Notes under the pieces: model-generated
Databases searched by the model: none
What the model was told of the DNA's origin: nothing
What the model saw: the letters and a program-made list of their open reading frames with translations, nothing else
Assembly (NCBI RefSeq): GCF_900114615.1
Contig: NZ_FOTS01000046.1
Span: 1 to 39,055 of the forward strand
DNA length: 39,055 bases
Direction of reading: 5' to 3'
Source of the DNA: Pelosinus propionicus DSM 13327
Lineage (GTDB): Bacteria; Bacillota; Negativicutes; DSM-13327
Shown: positions 7,938 through 14,578 of the stretch, piece by piece
Layout of the letters: every line of letters begins with the position of its first letter
How positions within the stretch are numbered: the first letter of the stretch is position 1
Made by a program: the position numbers and the translations under genes

Positions 7938-8519
7938 TCACCCCCTTTCACTGCTATACATTCCAGCGCATAGGATCTTTAAACGTGCAAATCCTCGCTG
8001 CCGCAGGTTGTATACTGCTTGTGTCGTGATTCCCATGGCTGCTGCTACGTTTGTCAATTTTTCTTGTCCAATTACCGTTCTTAAAATTACTTGCCGTTGT
8101 TTTTCAGGCAGTGTATCAATGAAACTCCTAAGCTCATGAGACAGCAAACGTTCTTCTACTTCTCCAGGCACATCCGCATTGTCCGGTAAGTAGTCAAAAA
8201 AATCAACCTCTTCTCCTTCCTGACCACCTTCCAGCTGCTCTTCCTGCCAAATGCGACGTTCTTTTTTAAACAAATTCCAAATTGCAAATTTAACCTTACT
8301 CTTCACATAGCCTGCAAAATGTACACCGCTATTTCCATCATATGACTTCACAGCTTGAACCACAGCTAACCAGGCTTGGGCTTCTGCTTCTTCTGTTATC
8401 GTTCGCAAATGGGCCTGATGTGCATACTTCTTAACCAACCCGGTAAAGCAAGTGCAAATTTCCTGAAAAGCTTCTTTGTCACCCCTTTGAGCATTTCTAA
8501 CCAACTGATGTAATTCCAT
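7938..8519 (-). CDS. Sigma-70 family RNA polymerase sigma factor
   Basis: This is a 193-residue small sigma factor. Region 2 begins VRNAQRGDKEAFQEI (about 8-22), with the -10 recognition helix around YVKSKVKFAIWNLFKKERR (about 89-107). An acidic linker (EGGQEGEEVDFFDYLPDN) follows, then region 4 with an HTH (LTNVAAAMGITTQAVYNLRQRG, about 158-179). I chose the ATG at 8519 because ATAAGGTGAG precedes it; the frame extends 18 codons upstream without a ribosome site. No anti-sigma gene is adjacent. It heads the DUF1659/DUF2922 cassette and may drive it (inference). Confidence 0.85.
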   Translation of the reverse strand: MELHQLVRNAQRGDKEAFQEICTCFTGLVKKYAHQAHLRTITEEAEAQAWLAVVQAVKSYDGNSGVHFAGYVKSKVKFAIWNLFKKERRIWQEEQLEGGQEGEEVDFFDYLPDNADVPGEVEERLLSHELRSFIDTLPEKQRQVILRTVIGQEKLTNVAAAMGITTQAVYNLRQRGFARLKILCAGMYSSERG

Positions 8520-8596
8520 TTTTCTCACCTTATGGCGAGAAACCGGTTTCTCTGATATTAGCGCTGAGTTCAATCTATCACTTTAATTGCAAACAA

Positions 8597-8640
8597 ACAA
8601 AAGCCGACCTGCATGTCACTTGACATACAAGTCGGCCTTA
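8597..8640 (-). terminator. Rho-independent terminator of the ABC-F gene
   Basis: On the minus strand the arms GCCGACTTGTATGTCA and TGACATGCAGGTCGGC form a stem around a two-base loop. TTTTGTTTGTTT follows it. It lies downstream of the ABC-F gene and upstream of the sigma-factor gene, separating the two. Confidence 0.85.
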
Positions 8641-8672
8641 AAATAATTAGGAAAAATGCTTTGCAGTCTTAT

Positions 8673-8757
8673 GAACCGCAGAGACGCAGAGAACACAGAG
8701 AAAAAAATAGAGAGGGTTAGAAAAATCCTCTCTGCGCACTCTGTGCCTCTGCGGTTC
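8673..8757. repeat. Dispersed palindromic repeat, copy 1
   Basis: The outer arms GAACCGCAGAGACGCAGAG and CTCTGTGCCTCTGCGGTTC are inverted complements, with an inner pair (AGAGAGGgtt / CCTCTCT) and an AT-rich middle. Related copies lie at 13155-13239 and 17156-17234, with a shorter relative at 10833-10860. All are intergenic. Confidence 0.8.
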
Positions 8758-8781
8758 AAATGTTTTGTCTTTTTCTCTATT

Positions 8782-10677
8782 CTATTCCTCTGTCATCTCT
8801 ACCCAAGCATCATATTTTTCTGCTAGCGCCGTTTGAGCTTTACTGTATTCATCTGCCAATTGCTGACTGGCATTTTGATCTTCGTGACTGGCAGGATCGT
8901 TGAGACGGTGCTCTAAGGTTTTAATCTCTAATTCCAGCATGGCAATTTCACCTTCCAGCTTCTGCTGGTTCTTTAAACTCTTCGCTTGATCTGTCTGACG
9001 CTGACGCGGCCGCCCACTCTTTTTGACAATCGATTCCTGCTTGGCAACTACTACTTGAGCTGTAGCTGCTTCTTTCTGCTGGATTAACTTCTTCTCCCGA
9101 TAGTAGCTATAGTTTCCGGCATACTCCTCTAATTTCCCATCCGCCAATTCCACCATACAATTTGCTACTTTATCCAGAAAATATCGATCATGAGAAACGG
9201 TTAGAAAGGTACCTGGAAAGCTTAAAATTGCTTCTTCTACCGCTTCTTTTGCAGGTATATCCAAATGATTGGTTGGTTCATCCAGAATCAAAAAGTTAGC
9301 TCCTGTTAGCATGAGCTTAAGCATCGCCAGCCTTGATTTCTCACCACCGCTCAATTCACCCACAATCTTGAAAACATCATCTCCTCGGAACAAAAAGGCT
9401 CCCAGATAGTGTCTTGCTCTTTCTTCGCTAAAACCATATTCCTGCATGATTTCATCGACAATTCGATTTTTGCCGTTCAATCCTTCATGTTCCTGTGAGA
9501 AATAACCAATCTTCACTCTACTGCCAAGTTTCACTCTACCGCCAACAGGCGTTAACTCACCTGTCAGTAGTTTCAATAATGTAGTCTTCCCTGCTCCATT
9601 GGGGCCTACTAAGGCTACGCCATCCCCCTTACGAATTAAGAGGGATACTTTTTCAAAAATCTTGCGCTCCCCATAGGCAGCCGAGGCCTCTTCCAGCTCA
9701 GCTACCCGTTCTGCACACTCACTAGGAGGATTAAATCCGAAAAAATCAAAACGAGCAATATTAGCCGGCTGAACAATCCGCTCTAAACGCTGCAGCTGTT
9801 TTTCCCGTCCCCGTGCTTGCTTAGACTTAATCCCCGCCTTGTACATTCGAATGTACGCTTCGGTTTTGGCAATGTGATCCTGCTGCTTCTCATAAGCGTT
9901 TTCCAAAGCTGCCATATTTTCAGCTTTTTGCTGCATATAGGAGGTATAGTTGCCTTTATAAGCAGTCAAAGCTTTATTTTCCAGTTCAATGATCCGATTG
10001 ACCACCTTATCCAAGAAATAACGATCATGCGAAATGATTAGTACGCCGCCAGGGTACCCAATCAGAAATTCTTCCAGCCACTCTACCATCCCAATGTCCA
10101 AATGATTGGTAGGTTCATCTAAAAATAAAAAATCAGGCTGACGAATTAAGGCTCTCGCCAAGCAAATCCTGGTTTTTTGCCCGCCCGAAAAGGTTTCAAT
10201 TTTCCGTGAAAAATCCTCTGTAGTAAAGCCTAGACCAAAAGCAACACGTCGAATATTATTCTCATATTCGTAGCCCCCGCCCCGCTCAAATTTGTCCACC
10301 ACTTTTGCATATTCTTTCATTAGTCCATCTAGAAGGCTTTCCTCTTTTTCGACTGCAATCGCCTGTTCTAATTCATGCATTTTATCCTGACAAACCAATA
10401 TGTCGGTGTATGCAGAGCATAATTCCTCATAAAGCGTTCCCTGATGCAAGGTAGAATCCTGCTGGACATAACCAATGTTCTCACCGATCGGTACTGCCAC
10501 ACGCCCTCCGTCAACAGCTTCCAGCCCCAGCAAACAGCGCATGAGCGTCGTCTTACCTGTGCCATTGGCACCAATTAGCCCAATGGTATCTCCGCGATCT
10601 AATTCAAATGACACATTGGTAAATAGGGTCTCAATACCAAAAGATTTATGTAAATTTTCTACTCGTAATATTCCCAT
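8782..10677 (-). CDS. ABC-F family ATPase (ribosome-associated, Uup/YdiF type)
   Basis: This 631-residue protein has two ABC ATPase domains and no membrane domain. Domain 1 has GANGTGKTT (about 36-44), SGGQKTRICLARAL and LFLDEPTNHLD. A long linker helix pair (about 245-310, the P-site tRNA interaction motif region) follows. Domain 2 has GPNGAGKTT, LSGGEKSRLAMLKL and LILDEPTNHLD. A charged C-terminal coiled coil (about 545-631) resembles the Uup/YdiF DNA- or RNA-binding tail. ABC-F proteins act on the ribosome in translation or antibiotic protection; the tail favours a housekeeping role over a resistance one. The ribosome site AGGTGGAG precedes the ATG, and the gene has its own terminator. Confidence 0.92.
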   Translation of the reverse strand: MGILRVENLHKSFGIETLFTNVSFELDRGDTIGLIGANGTGKTTLMRCLLGLEAVDGGRVAVPIGENIGYVQQDSTLHQGTLYEELCSAYTDILVCQDKMHELEQAIAVEKEESLLDGLMKEYAKVVDKFERGGGYEYENNIRRVAFGLGFTTEDFSRKIETFSGGQKTRICLARALIRQPDFLFLDEPTNHLDIGMVEWLEEFLIGYPGGVLIISHDRYFLDKVVNRIIELENKALTAYKGNYTSYMQQKAENMAALENAYEKQQDHIAKTEAYIRMYKAGIKSKQARGREKQLQRLERIVQPANIARFDFFGFNPPSECAERVAELEEASAAYGERKIFEKVSLLIRKGDGVALVGPNGAGKTTLLKLLTGELTPVGGRVKLGSRVKIGYFSQEHEGLNGKNRIVDEIMQEYGFSEERARHYLGAFLFRGDDVFKIVGELSGGEKSRLAMLKLMLTGANFLILDEPTNHLDIPAKEAVEEAILSFPGTFLTVSHDRYFLDKVANCMVELADGKLEEYAGNYSYYREKKLIQQKEAATAQVVVAKQESIVKKSGRPRQRQTDQAKSLKNQQKLEGEIAMLELEIKTLEHRLNDPASHEDQNASQQLADEYSKAQTALAEKYDAWVEMTEE

Positions 10678-10774
10678 CGCTCCACCTCAACCAAACCTCG
10701 CAAGGCTGTACTTCTTATAACATTATACCCGGCAAAAGAATAGCCCGCAAGGGAAGAAAGAAACCAAGAGCAGG

Positions 10775-10800
10775 GATTGCTTCGCTATGCTCGCAATGAC
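10775..10800. repeat. Dispersed repeat unit (GATTGCTTCGCTATGCTCGC core)
   Basis: An imperfect palindrome with ATTGC/GCAAT ends lies between the encapsulin and ABC-F genes. Similar units are common intergenic repeats in many genomes. Only one copy is visible here. Confidence 0.45.
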
Positions 10801-10832
10801 AGACAAATGGAGAAAAAGCTTCATAAAAAAAG

Positions 10833-10860
10833 AGACACAGAGGGTACACCCCTCTGTGTC
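10833..10860. repeat. Short relative of the dispersed palindromic repeat
   Basis: GACACAGAGGG and CCCTCTGTGTC arms surround a six-base loop. Arm sequence and flanks (CTTTGTGCATCT) resemble the repeats at 8673, 13155 and 17156. It lies just downstream of the encapsulin gene and could also act as its terminator. Confidence 0.6.
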
Positions 10861-10894
10861 CTTTGTGCATCTACAGTGATAAACTGCTGCTTCC

Positions 10895-11731
10895 CTACTC
10901 AATTGTACAAATTGCATCGGGACGGCGTACTAATAGAGCCGCTGTCTCTAATACTCTAAAGGTATGATTCATATTGGCAGCTCCCATATAAGAAGTAGTC
11001 ATATCCTGACCAACTGCCAAGTTCACATTGTGACCACCAGTGGCTAATACGACTGCCTTGTTGCCGCTAATGGTGTTGGAATAATATACTCCACCAGTAA
11101 TTAAGGCTTTCACCTGATCCAATTCCAACATTCCAGTATTACCATACACCCGTACCATGCGGCCAAAGAGAAGAGGGCTCACTACCATGGCATAAGGACC
11201 ATAATGTCCAGCTTCGCTCAAAGCACTAACGGCTTTTACTGCATCAGCCAAAGCACTGCCTGGCTCATCCCAATTGCTGATTTTTACAGTCTTGCGTCCT
11301 TGTACATTCAGCAATCCAACTTGGCCGAGTTCTTTGTTGCCATTGAAAATTAGATTATCTTCCTGAACGGCTACATAGTTCGCAGCTACCGCAGCAGTAC
11401 TGACATCAAGAGGCAATCCCATATGACGATCGGCTTCTACATCCCGCCACATAATTCTAAAATCTTTGTAAAGCATTGGTACACTCGTCGTCGCACGAGA
11501 ACTAGGCGCTACAATAAAATCTTCCTGTTCTCCAACCATATCTATACCTGTAGACGAAGTTCCGCTAAAAATCGAATATGGAATCGTATATACTCCAGGA
11601 CCCATAGGTCCTAACACTTCAATTACTCTTCTGCCTACCAACATACGACGAGCTGTATTCACAACTGCCTCATCAACCTTTGCCCATTCCGTTTCTGTCA
11701 AAGGTGCTGAATCCCGATCTAAAATATCCAT
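10895..11731 (-). CDS. Family 1 encapsulin shell protein
   Basis: This is a 278-residue HK97-fold shell protein of a protein nanocompartment. It has the typical N-terminus of the linocin/CFP29 family (MDILDRDSAPLTETEWAKVDE, the cargo-binding helix). GRRVIEVLGPMGPG, a peripheral domain with EDNLIFNG and LLNVQGRKT, GPYAMVVSPLLFGRM and the A-domain end AVGQDMTTSYMG follow. Length matches family 1 (260-290). GGGAGGAG precedes the ATG. It lies 23 bases after an encapsulated-ferritin gene, so the cargo is an iron-oxidising ferritin and the compartment is probably an iron store. The upstream zinc-ribbon gene may belong to the same transcript. Confidence 0.93.
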   Translation of the reverse strand: MDILDRDSAPLTETEWAKVDEAVVNTARRMLVGRRVIEVLGPMGPGVYTIPYSIFSGTSSTGIDMVGEQEDFIVAPSSRATTSVPMLYKDFRIMWRDVEADRHMGLPLDVSTAAVAANYVAVQEDNLIFNGNKELGQVGLLNVQGRKTVKISNWDEPGSALADAVKAVSALSEAGHYGPYAMVVSPLLFGRMVRVYGNTGMLELDQVKALITGGVYYSNTISGNKAVVLATGGHNVNLAVGQDMTTSYMGAANMNHTFRVLETAALLVRRPDAICTIE

Positions 11732-11754
11732 ACTATCTCTCCTCCCTTTTTAAT

Positions 11755-12111
11755 TTACTTTTTACCAAATAGATTACCAACAGTTGCAACTTTCTCATCC
11801 GCATCGTTTGAAGCTCCACTTACTACGCGATCTTCTTGCGCCATCGTGTGGTCTTCAGCGAATTTCTCTCGCTGAATGACATCAATTCGAGCTAAGAGAT
11901 GCGTGATCTCTGCGACATGTTCTTTTTCATCATCCCGAATATGCTCCAGCAATTCTCTAACTTCTTCATTATCAATCCTATCAATGTGAGCCTGATACTG
12001 ATTAATTGCTTCCAATTCTCCGATTAAATCTTCACGCAGCCAAATAATTACCTGCTCTAAGCCAGCATCTTTTACATCTTCACCTTTGGTTTCAGTTTTG
12101 CTATAAGCCAT
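11755..12111 (-). CDS. Encapsulated ferritin-like protein (EncFtn) with cargo-loading tail
   Basis: This 118-residue two-helix ferritin-like protein forms its di-iron centre across a dimer interface inside the encapsulin. Metal-site residues of the family are visible at the expected positions: Glu32, Glu34, Tyr39, Glu62 and His65 (in GELEAINQY and DDEKEH). The Trp38 and Glu31 of the Rhodospirillum protein appear as Gln and Gly here. A flexible linker (about 90-108) leads to ATVGNLFGKK at the C-terminus, which matches the pattern of encapsulin loading peptides. AAGGAG precedes the ATG. It oxidises Fe(II) and passes it into the shell lumen (family knowledge). Confidence 0.92.
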   Translation of the reverse strand: MAYSKTETKGEDVKDAGLEQVIIWLREDLIGELEAINQYQAHIDRIDNEEVRELLEHIRDDEKEHVAEITHLLARIDVIQREKFAEDHTMAQEDRVVSGASNDADEKVATVGNLFGKK

Positions 12112-12247
12112 AATTCATCAACTCCTTATCCAAAATTAACACTAGACCCCACGCTGCAAATACAAAAGCGGCATTGCAAGCAAAGGCTCCGTTTGATTAT
12201 CCTTTCGACATGCCCCATGATTTTCCTTGTATTCTTTTTTGCTTTTC

Positions 12248-12412
12248 TTAATATTCTTCATAACTACTTTCAATTATGCGGCATTTTACCTCATCGCACA
12301 CCATATCACAAAAAGGGCAGCGTACAATGTTTTCATCATGAGAGCCAAACACCCCTCCGCATCGGGTGCATTTATAACTGCTTTCGCCATGATCAACCCG
12401 CTCATTTAGCAA
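12248..12412 (-). CDS. 54-residue zinc-ribbon protein upstream of the encapsulin genes, TTG start
   Basis: This is a short frame with a TTG start at 12412 behind AAGGGGG (8-base spacing). The product contains YKCTRCGGVF (Cys15, Cys18) and VRCPFCDMVC (Cys32, Cys35, Cys39), plus Cys44. The pattern CxxCG...CPxC is a rubredoxin-like zinc ribbon. It lies about 136 bases upstream of EncFtn on the same strand with no clear terminator between, so it is likely the first gene of the encapsulin operon. It could bind zinc or iron; electron delivery to the ferritin or regulation are possible but unsupported. No C-terminal loading peptide is obvious. Confidence 0.7.
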   Translation of the reverse strand: MLNERVDHGESSYKCTRCGGVFGSHDENIVRCPFCDMVCDEVKCRIIESSYEEY

Positions 12413-12498
12413 TTGGATTTCCCCCTTATTTCCTTGGTATTATTAAAGTATGTGAAATAATAGGACCGTCTATACAAAAAAACATTGCTCCAAAGCTC

Positions 12499-12527
12499 TT
12501 GTTATTTTACCCAAATTTTGTTATTAT
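12499..12527 (+). promoter_or_regulatory. Predicted sigma-A promoter of the ComK-like gene
   Basis: TTGTTA (12499-12504) and TATTAT (12522-12527) are separated by 17 bases. The expected start point, near 12534, lies just before the LexA box, so a bound repressor would block initiation or escape. Confidence 0.6.
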
Positions 12528-12539
12528 AAAAATAAAAAT

Positions 12540-12553
12540 CGAACATATGTTCG
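12540..12553. promoter_or_regulatory. LexA/DinR SOS box
   Basis: CGAACATATGTTCG fits the Gram-positive LexA consensus CGAACRNRYGTTYG at every position. The palindrome extends to 18 bases (12538-12555). It is just downstream of the predicted promoter and 17 bases before the start codon of the next gene. Confidence 0.85.
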
Positions 12554-12570
12554 ATAATAAGGAGCTATCA

Positions 12571-13128
12571 ATGTTAAAAAAATTACCTATTTTTAATCAT
12601 ATTGCTGCTATTCTTCCTCACTATACTACGGAAGGTGACACTACGACGATTATCACAACAGACGGCAAACAGACTTCCACACCGACTTCCATTCGTACCG
12701 TTTTGCGGCGCTTAGCCCATAGCCGCGCTATGGATCTCACAGCTTTAAGACAGCATACGAACCTTGCTACTGGTCAAAGAATTCTGCAGCCACTGCCCAT
12801 TGCTCCTGGGCTTGTCCTATGCCCTATGAAAACAAGGATACCGAAAATAGCTGGCGATACAAGTACAGGATATATTAATTATCATGCCGTAATGGGTGTG
12901 GCTGAAAATAATTGTAATACCTATCAAGCAGTTATAACACTAACCGGGGAAACAGACATTCCTATTTATTGGACTACAGCTACGGTAAAAAAACATTTGC
13001 AATCCGCCAAACTAGCAATGTCTTGTACCGCCCAGTCATCGGATTCTCATCCCAATCTCATGCCCATTGCCCAAAAACTAGTGGAGATTATTTATGATAT
13101 TTTGGTGTTAAAACATGGAAAAGAATGA
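12571..13128 (+). CDS. Putative ComK-like transcription factor under SOS control
   Basis: This 185-residue protein starts at the ATG 12571, with AAGGAG six bases upstream. The frame runs much further upstream, but that part has no ribosome site and crosses the promoter and SOS box. By eye the order of motifs resembles ComK: an AILPHY start, IITTDGK, then PLPIAPGLVLCPMKTRIP followed by GYINYHAV, a second VITLTGETDIPIYW segment and a helical end. The two segments IITTDGK...TVLRRLAHSRA and VITLTGE...TVKKHLQSAKL look like an internal repeat. ComK activates competence genes in Bacillus. The match is weak and needs a profile search; otherwise it is an unknown SOS-regulated protein. Confidence 0.5.
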   Translation: MLKKLPIFNHIAAILPHYTTEGDTTTIITTDGKQTSTPTSIRTVLRRLAHSRAMDLTALRQHTNLATGQRILQPLPIAPGLVLCPMKTRIPKIAGDTSTGYINYHAVMGVAENNCNTYQAVITLTGETDIPIYWTTATVKKHLQSAKLAMSCTAQSSDSHPNLMPIAQKLVEIIYDILVLKHGKE

Positions 13129-13154
13129 AAAGGACGTTTAAACGCGAAGAGCTT

Positions 13155-13239
13155 TTTAACCGCAGAGAACACAGAGGGCACTGAGGGGGATATGTAATAT
13201 ACTAAATAAAATTTCTTTTCTGTGTTCTCTGCGGTTAAA
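13155..13239. repeat. Dispersed palindromic repeat, copy 2
   Basis: The arms TTTAACCGCAGAGAACACAG and CTGTGTTCTCTGCGGTTAAA are perfectly inverted over 20 bases around an AT-rich centre. It lies between the convergent ComK-like and membrane-protein genes. Confidence 0.8.
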
Positions 13240-13264
13240 CCATCGTCTACAGTGAATCCCATCT

Positions 13265-13744
13265 TCACCTGGCTGCTCTTTTGAGCATGACGTCTTGATA
13301 ATCCTGGCGCAATAGACCGCATACTGCAACCATAAAGTCATCAATGCTCATGCGATGCGCCAAATCCATAACATGAACAATACTGCCGCGGCACAGGGCG
13401 ATAGCATCACTTACAGGCCGTATCTCTTCTGAAAACATAACTACTTTCATAATGGGAATATCTCCAACCAATCGTTCTAAAATCATTGCAGTAAAATCGT
13501 CGGAACTTACATCCACCACAACAATATCACAATCCACCTCTGCCCTTTCAATCTCATGAGCCAAATAACGCAGCAAATCTTCTACTCTGTAATCTAAATT
13601 TCTTACCACAATTAAGAAACTACAGCTTGGTACAGATACTAAACGAGGCTCCAGCCACCATTTCCAAAGGTCACGAATACAATACCACATTCCGTACATA
13701 GCCAGAGACAATAAAATCACACTCGCTGTATAGGAAAAAAACAA
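13265..13744 (-). CDS. Membrane-anchored protein with glycosyltransferase-2-like fold, TTG start
   Basis: This is a 159-residue protein with one N-terminal membrane helix (about 3-22, SYTASVILLSLAMYGMWYC) and a cytoplasmic domain. SFLIVVRNLDYRVEDLLRYL, CDIVVVDVSSDDF and GSIVHVMDLAHRM resemble the nucleotide-binding half of a family-2 glycosyltransferase, but no complete catalytic set is seen and the protein is short. The start is TTG at 13744, behind AAAGGGGG with 9-base spacing. It lies 62 bases downstream of the response regulator on the same strand and may be cotranscribed. No function is assigned; it might be a sensor partner or a decayed transferase. Confidence 0.65.
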   Translation of the reverse strand: MFFSYTASVILLSLAMYGMWYCIRDLWKWWLEPRLVSVPSCSFLIVVRNLDYRVEDLLRYLAHEIERAEVDCDIVVVDVSSDDFTAMILERLVGDIPIMKVVMFSEEIRPVSDAIALCRGSIVHVMDLAHRMSIDDFMVAVCGLLRQDYQDVMLKRAAR

Positions 13745-13806
13745 AAGATCCTACCCCCTTTATCATGGGATAGGATATGATATGCAAATTACACGGAAAG
13801 GTGCAT

Positions 13807-14490
13807 TTACTCTAATATTACAAGTTTATGCTTGATCGCATACAATACAGCTTGAGTACGGTCATTTACACTAATTTTTCGGAATATATTGGTCAGATGA
13901 TTCTTAACTGTTTTTTCACTTAAGAACAGGCTTTTGGCAAGCTCCTGATTGCTCAGTCCCCGGCATACCCCCTGCAATACCTCATATTCCCTATATGTCA
14001 AGCCTTCTTCCCTACGATTGATCGTCCGGACTACTTCACAGACCTTCGCTTTTTCCTTATTCTGATTAGTACGACTAAACTCATTGAAGATTCGCTTTGC
14101 CAAGGTTGGATAAATATAGGATTCGCCAGCATATACCGTACGAATGGCCGTCACTAGCATACCTGGGTCAATATCCTTTAACAAATACCCAACAGCGCCA
14201 GCTTTTATTACTTCCATTACATAACTTTCATCATCATGCATGGTTAAAACAATCACTTTAACCGCTTTCTCTTGCTCATTAATTTTTTTTATAACTTCCA
14301 AACCGTTCATACGGGGCATATTTATATCCAGCAGAAGAACGTCGGGAGTTAAAGCAATGGCTTTGTCTACCGCTTCTGCCCCATCACAGGCTTCACCAAT
14401 TACTTGAAAATCATCTTCTAGTTTCAGCACATTTATGATGCCTTGCCGCAATAGGGCGTGATCATCCGCAATCACTATCTTAATCGCCAT
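13807..14490 (-). CDS. NarL/FixJ-family response regulator (DegU-like)
   Basis: This 227-residue regulator has a receiver domain (1-120) with the acidic pair Asp9/Asp10, phosphoacceptor Asp55 in LLLDINMP, Thr83 and Lys105. It has a C-terminal LuxR-type HTH (about 165-225, LTYREYEVLQGVCRGLSNQELAKSL, then SEKTVKNHLTNIFRKI). I chose the ATG at 14490, with AAAGGTAGGTGG upstream. Its layout and linker resemble DegU, which controls exoenzymes, motility and competence in Bacillus, but no histidine kinase gene is adjacent, so the kinase is unlinked. An SOS-linked ComK-like gene nearby makes a competence role worth considering. Confidence 0.85.
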   Translation of the reverse strand: MAIKIVIADDHALLRQGIINVLKLEDDFQVIGEACDGAEAVDKAIALTPDVLLLDINMPRMNGLEVIKKINEQEKAVKVIVLTMHDDESYVMEVIKAGAVGYLLKDIDPGMLVTAIRTVYAGESYIYPTLAKRIFNEFSRTNQNKEKAKVCEVVRTINRREEGLTYREYEVLQGVCRGLSNQELAKSLFLSEKTVKNHLTNIFRKISVNDRTQAVLYAIKHKLVILE

Positions 14491-14533
14491 AGCAGCCACC
14501 TACCTTTCAGTAATAAAATTCTCCAAAAACAGT

Positions 14534-14565
14534 AAAAATCCTGTTACAAGTAACAGGATTTTTTT
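14534..14565. terminator. Bidirectional terminator after pgi
   Basis: AAAAATCCTGTTAC and GTAACAGGATTTTT form a 14-bp stem with a two-base loop and T-runs on both strands. It separates pgi from the response regulator gene. Confidence 0.85.
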
Positions 14566-14578
14566 GGGAATATCTTCT

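Noticed and set aside
10723-10959. Short open frames around the encapsulin 3' end
   Set aside because: They lie in dispersed repeats and have no ribosome sites; repeat arms give spurious open frames.
12190-12281. 39-codon frame starting within the end of the zinc-ribbon gene
   Set aside because: ATGAAGAATATTAAG has no ribosome site and the lysine-rich product resembles nothing; it is probably chance.
12193-12570. Upstream extension of the ComK-like frame to 311 residues
   Set aside because: It would cross the LexA box and promoter, lacks a ribosome site and lies antisense to the zinc-ribbon gene.
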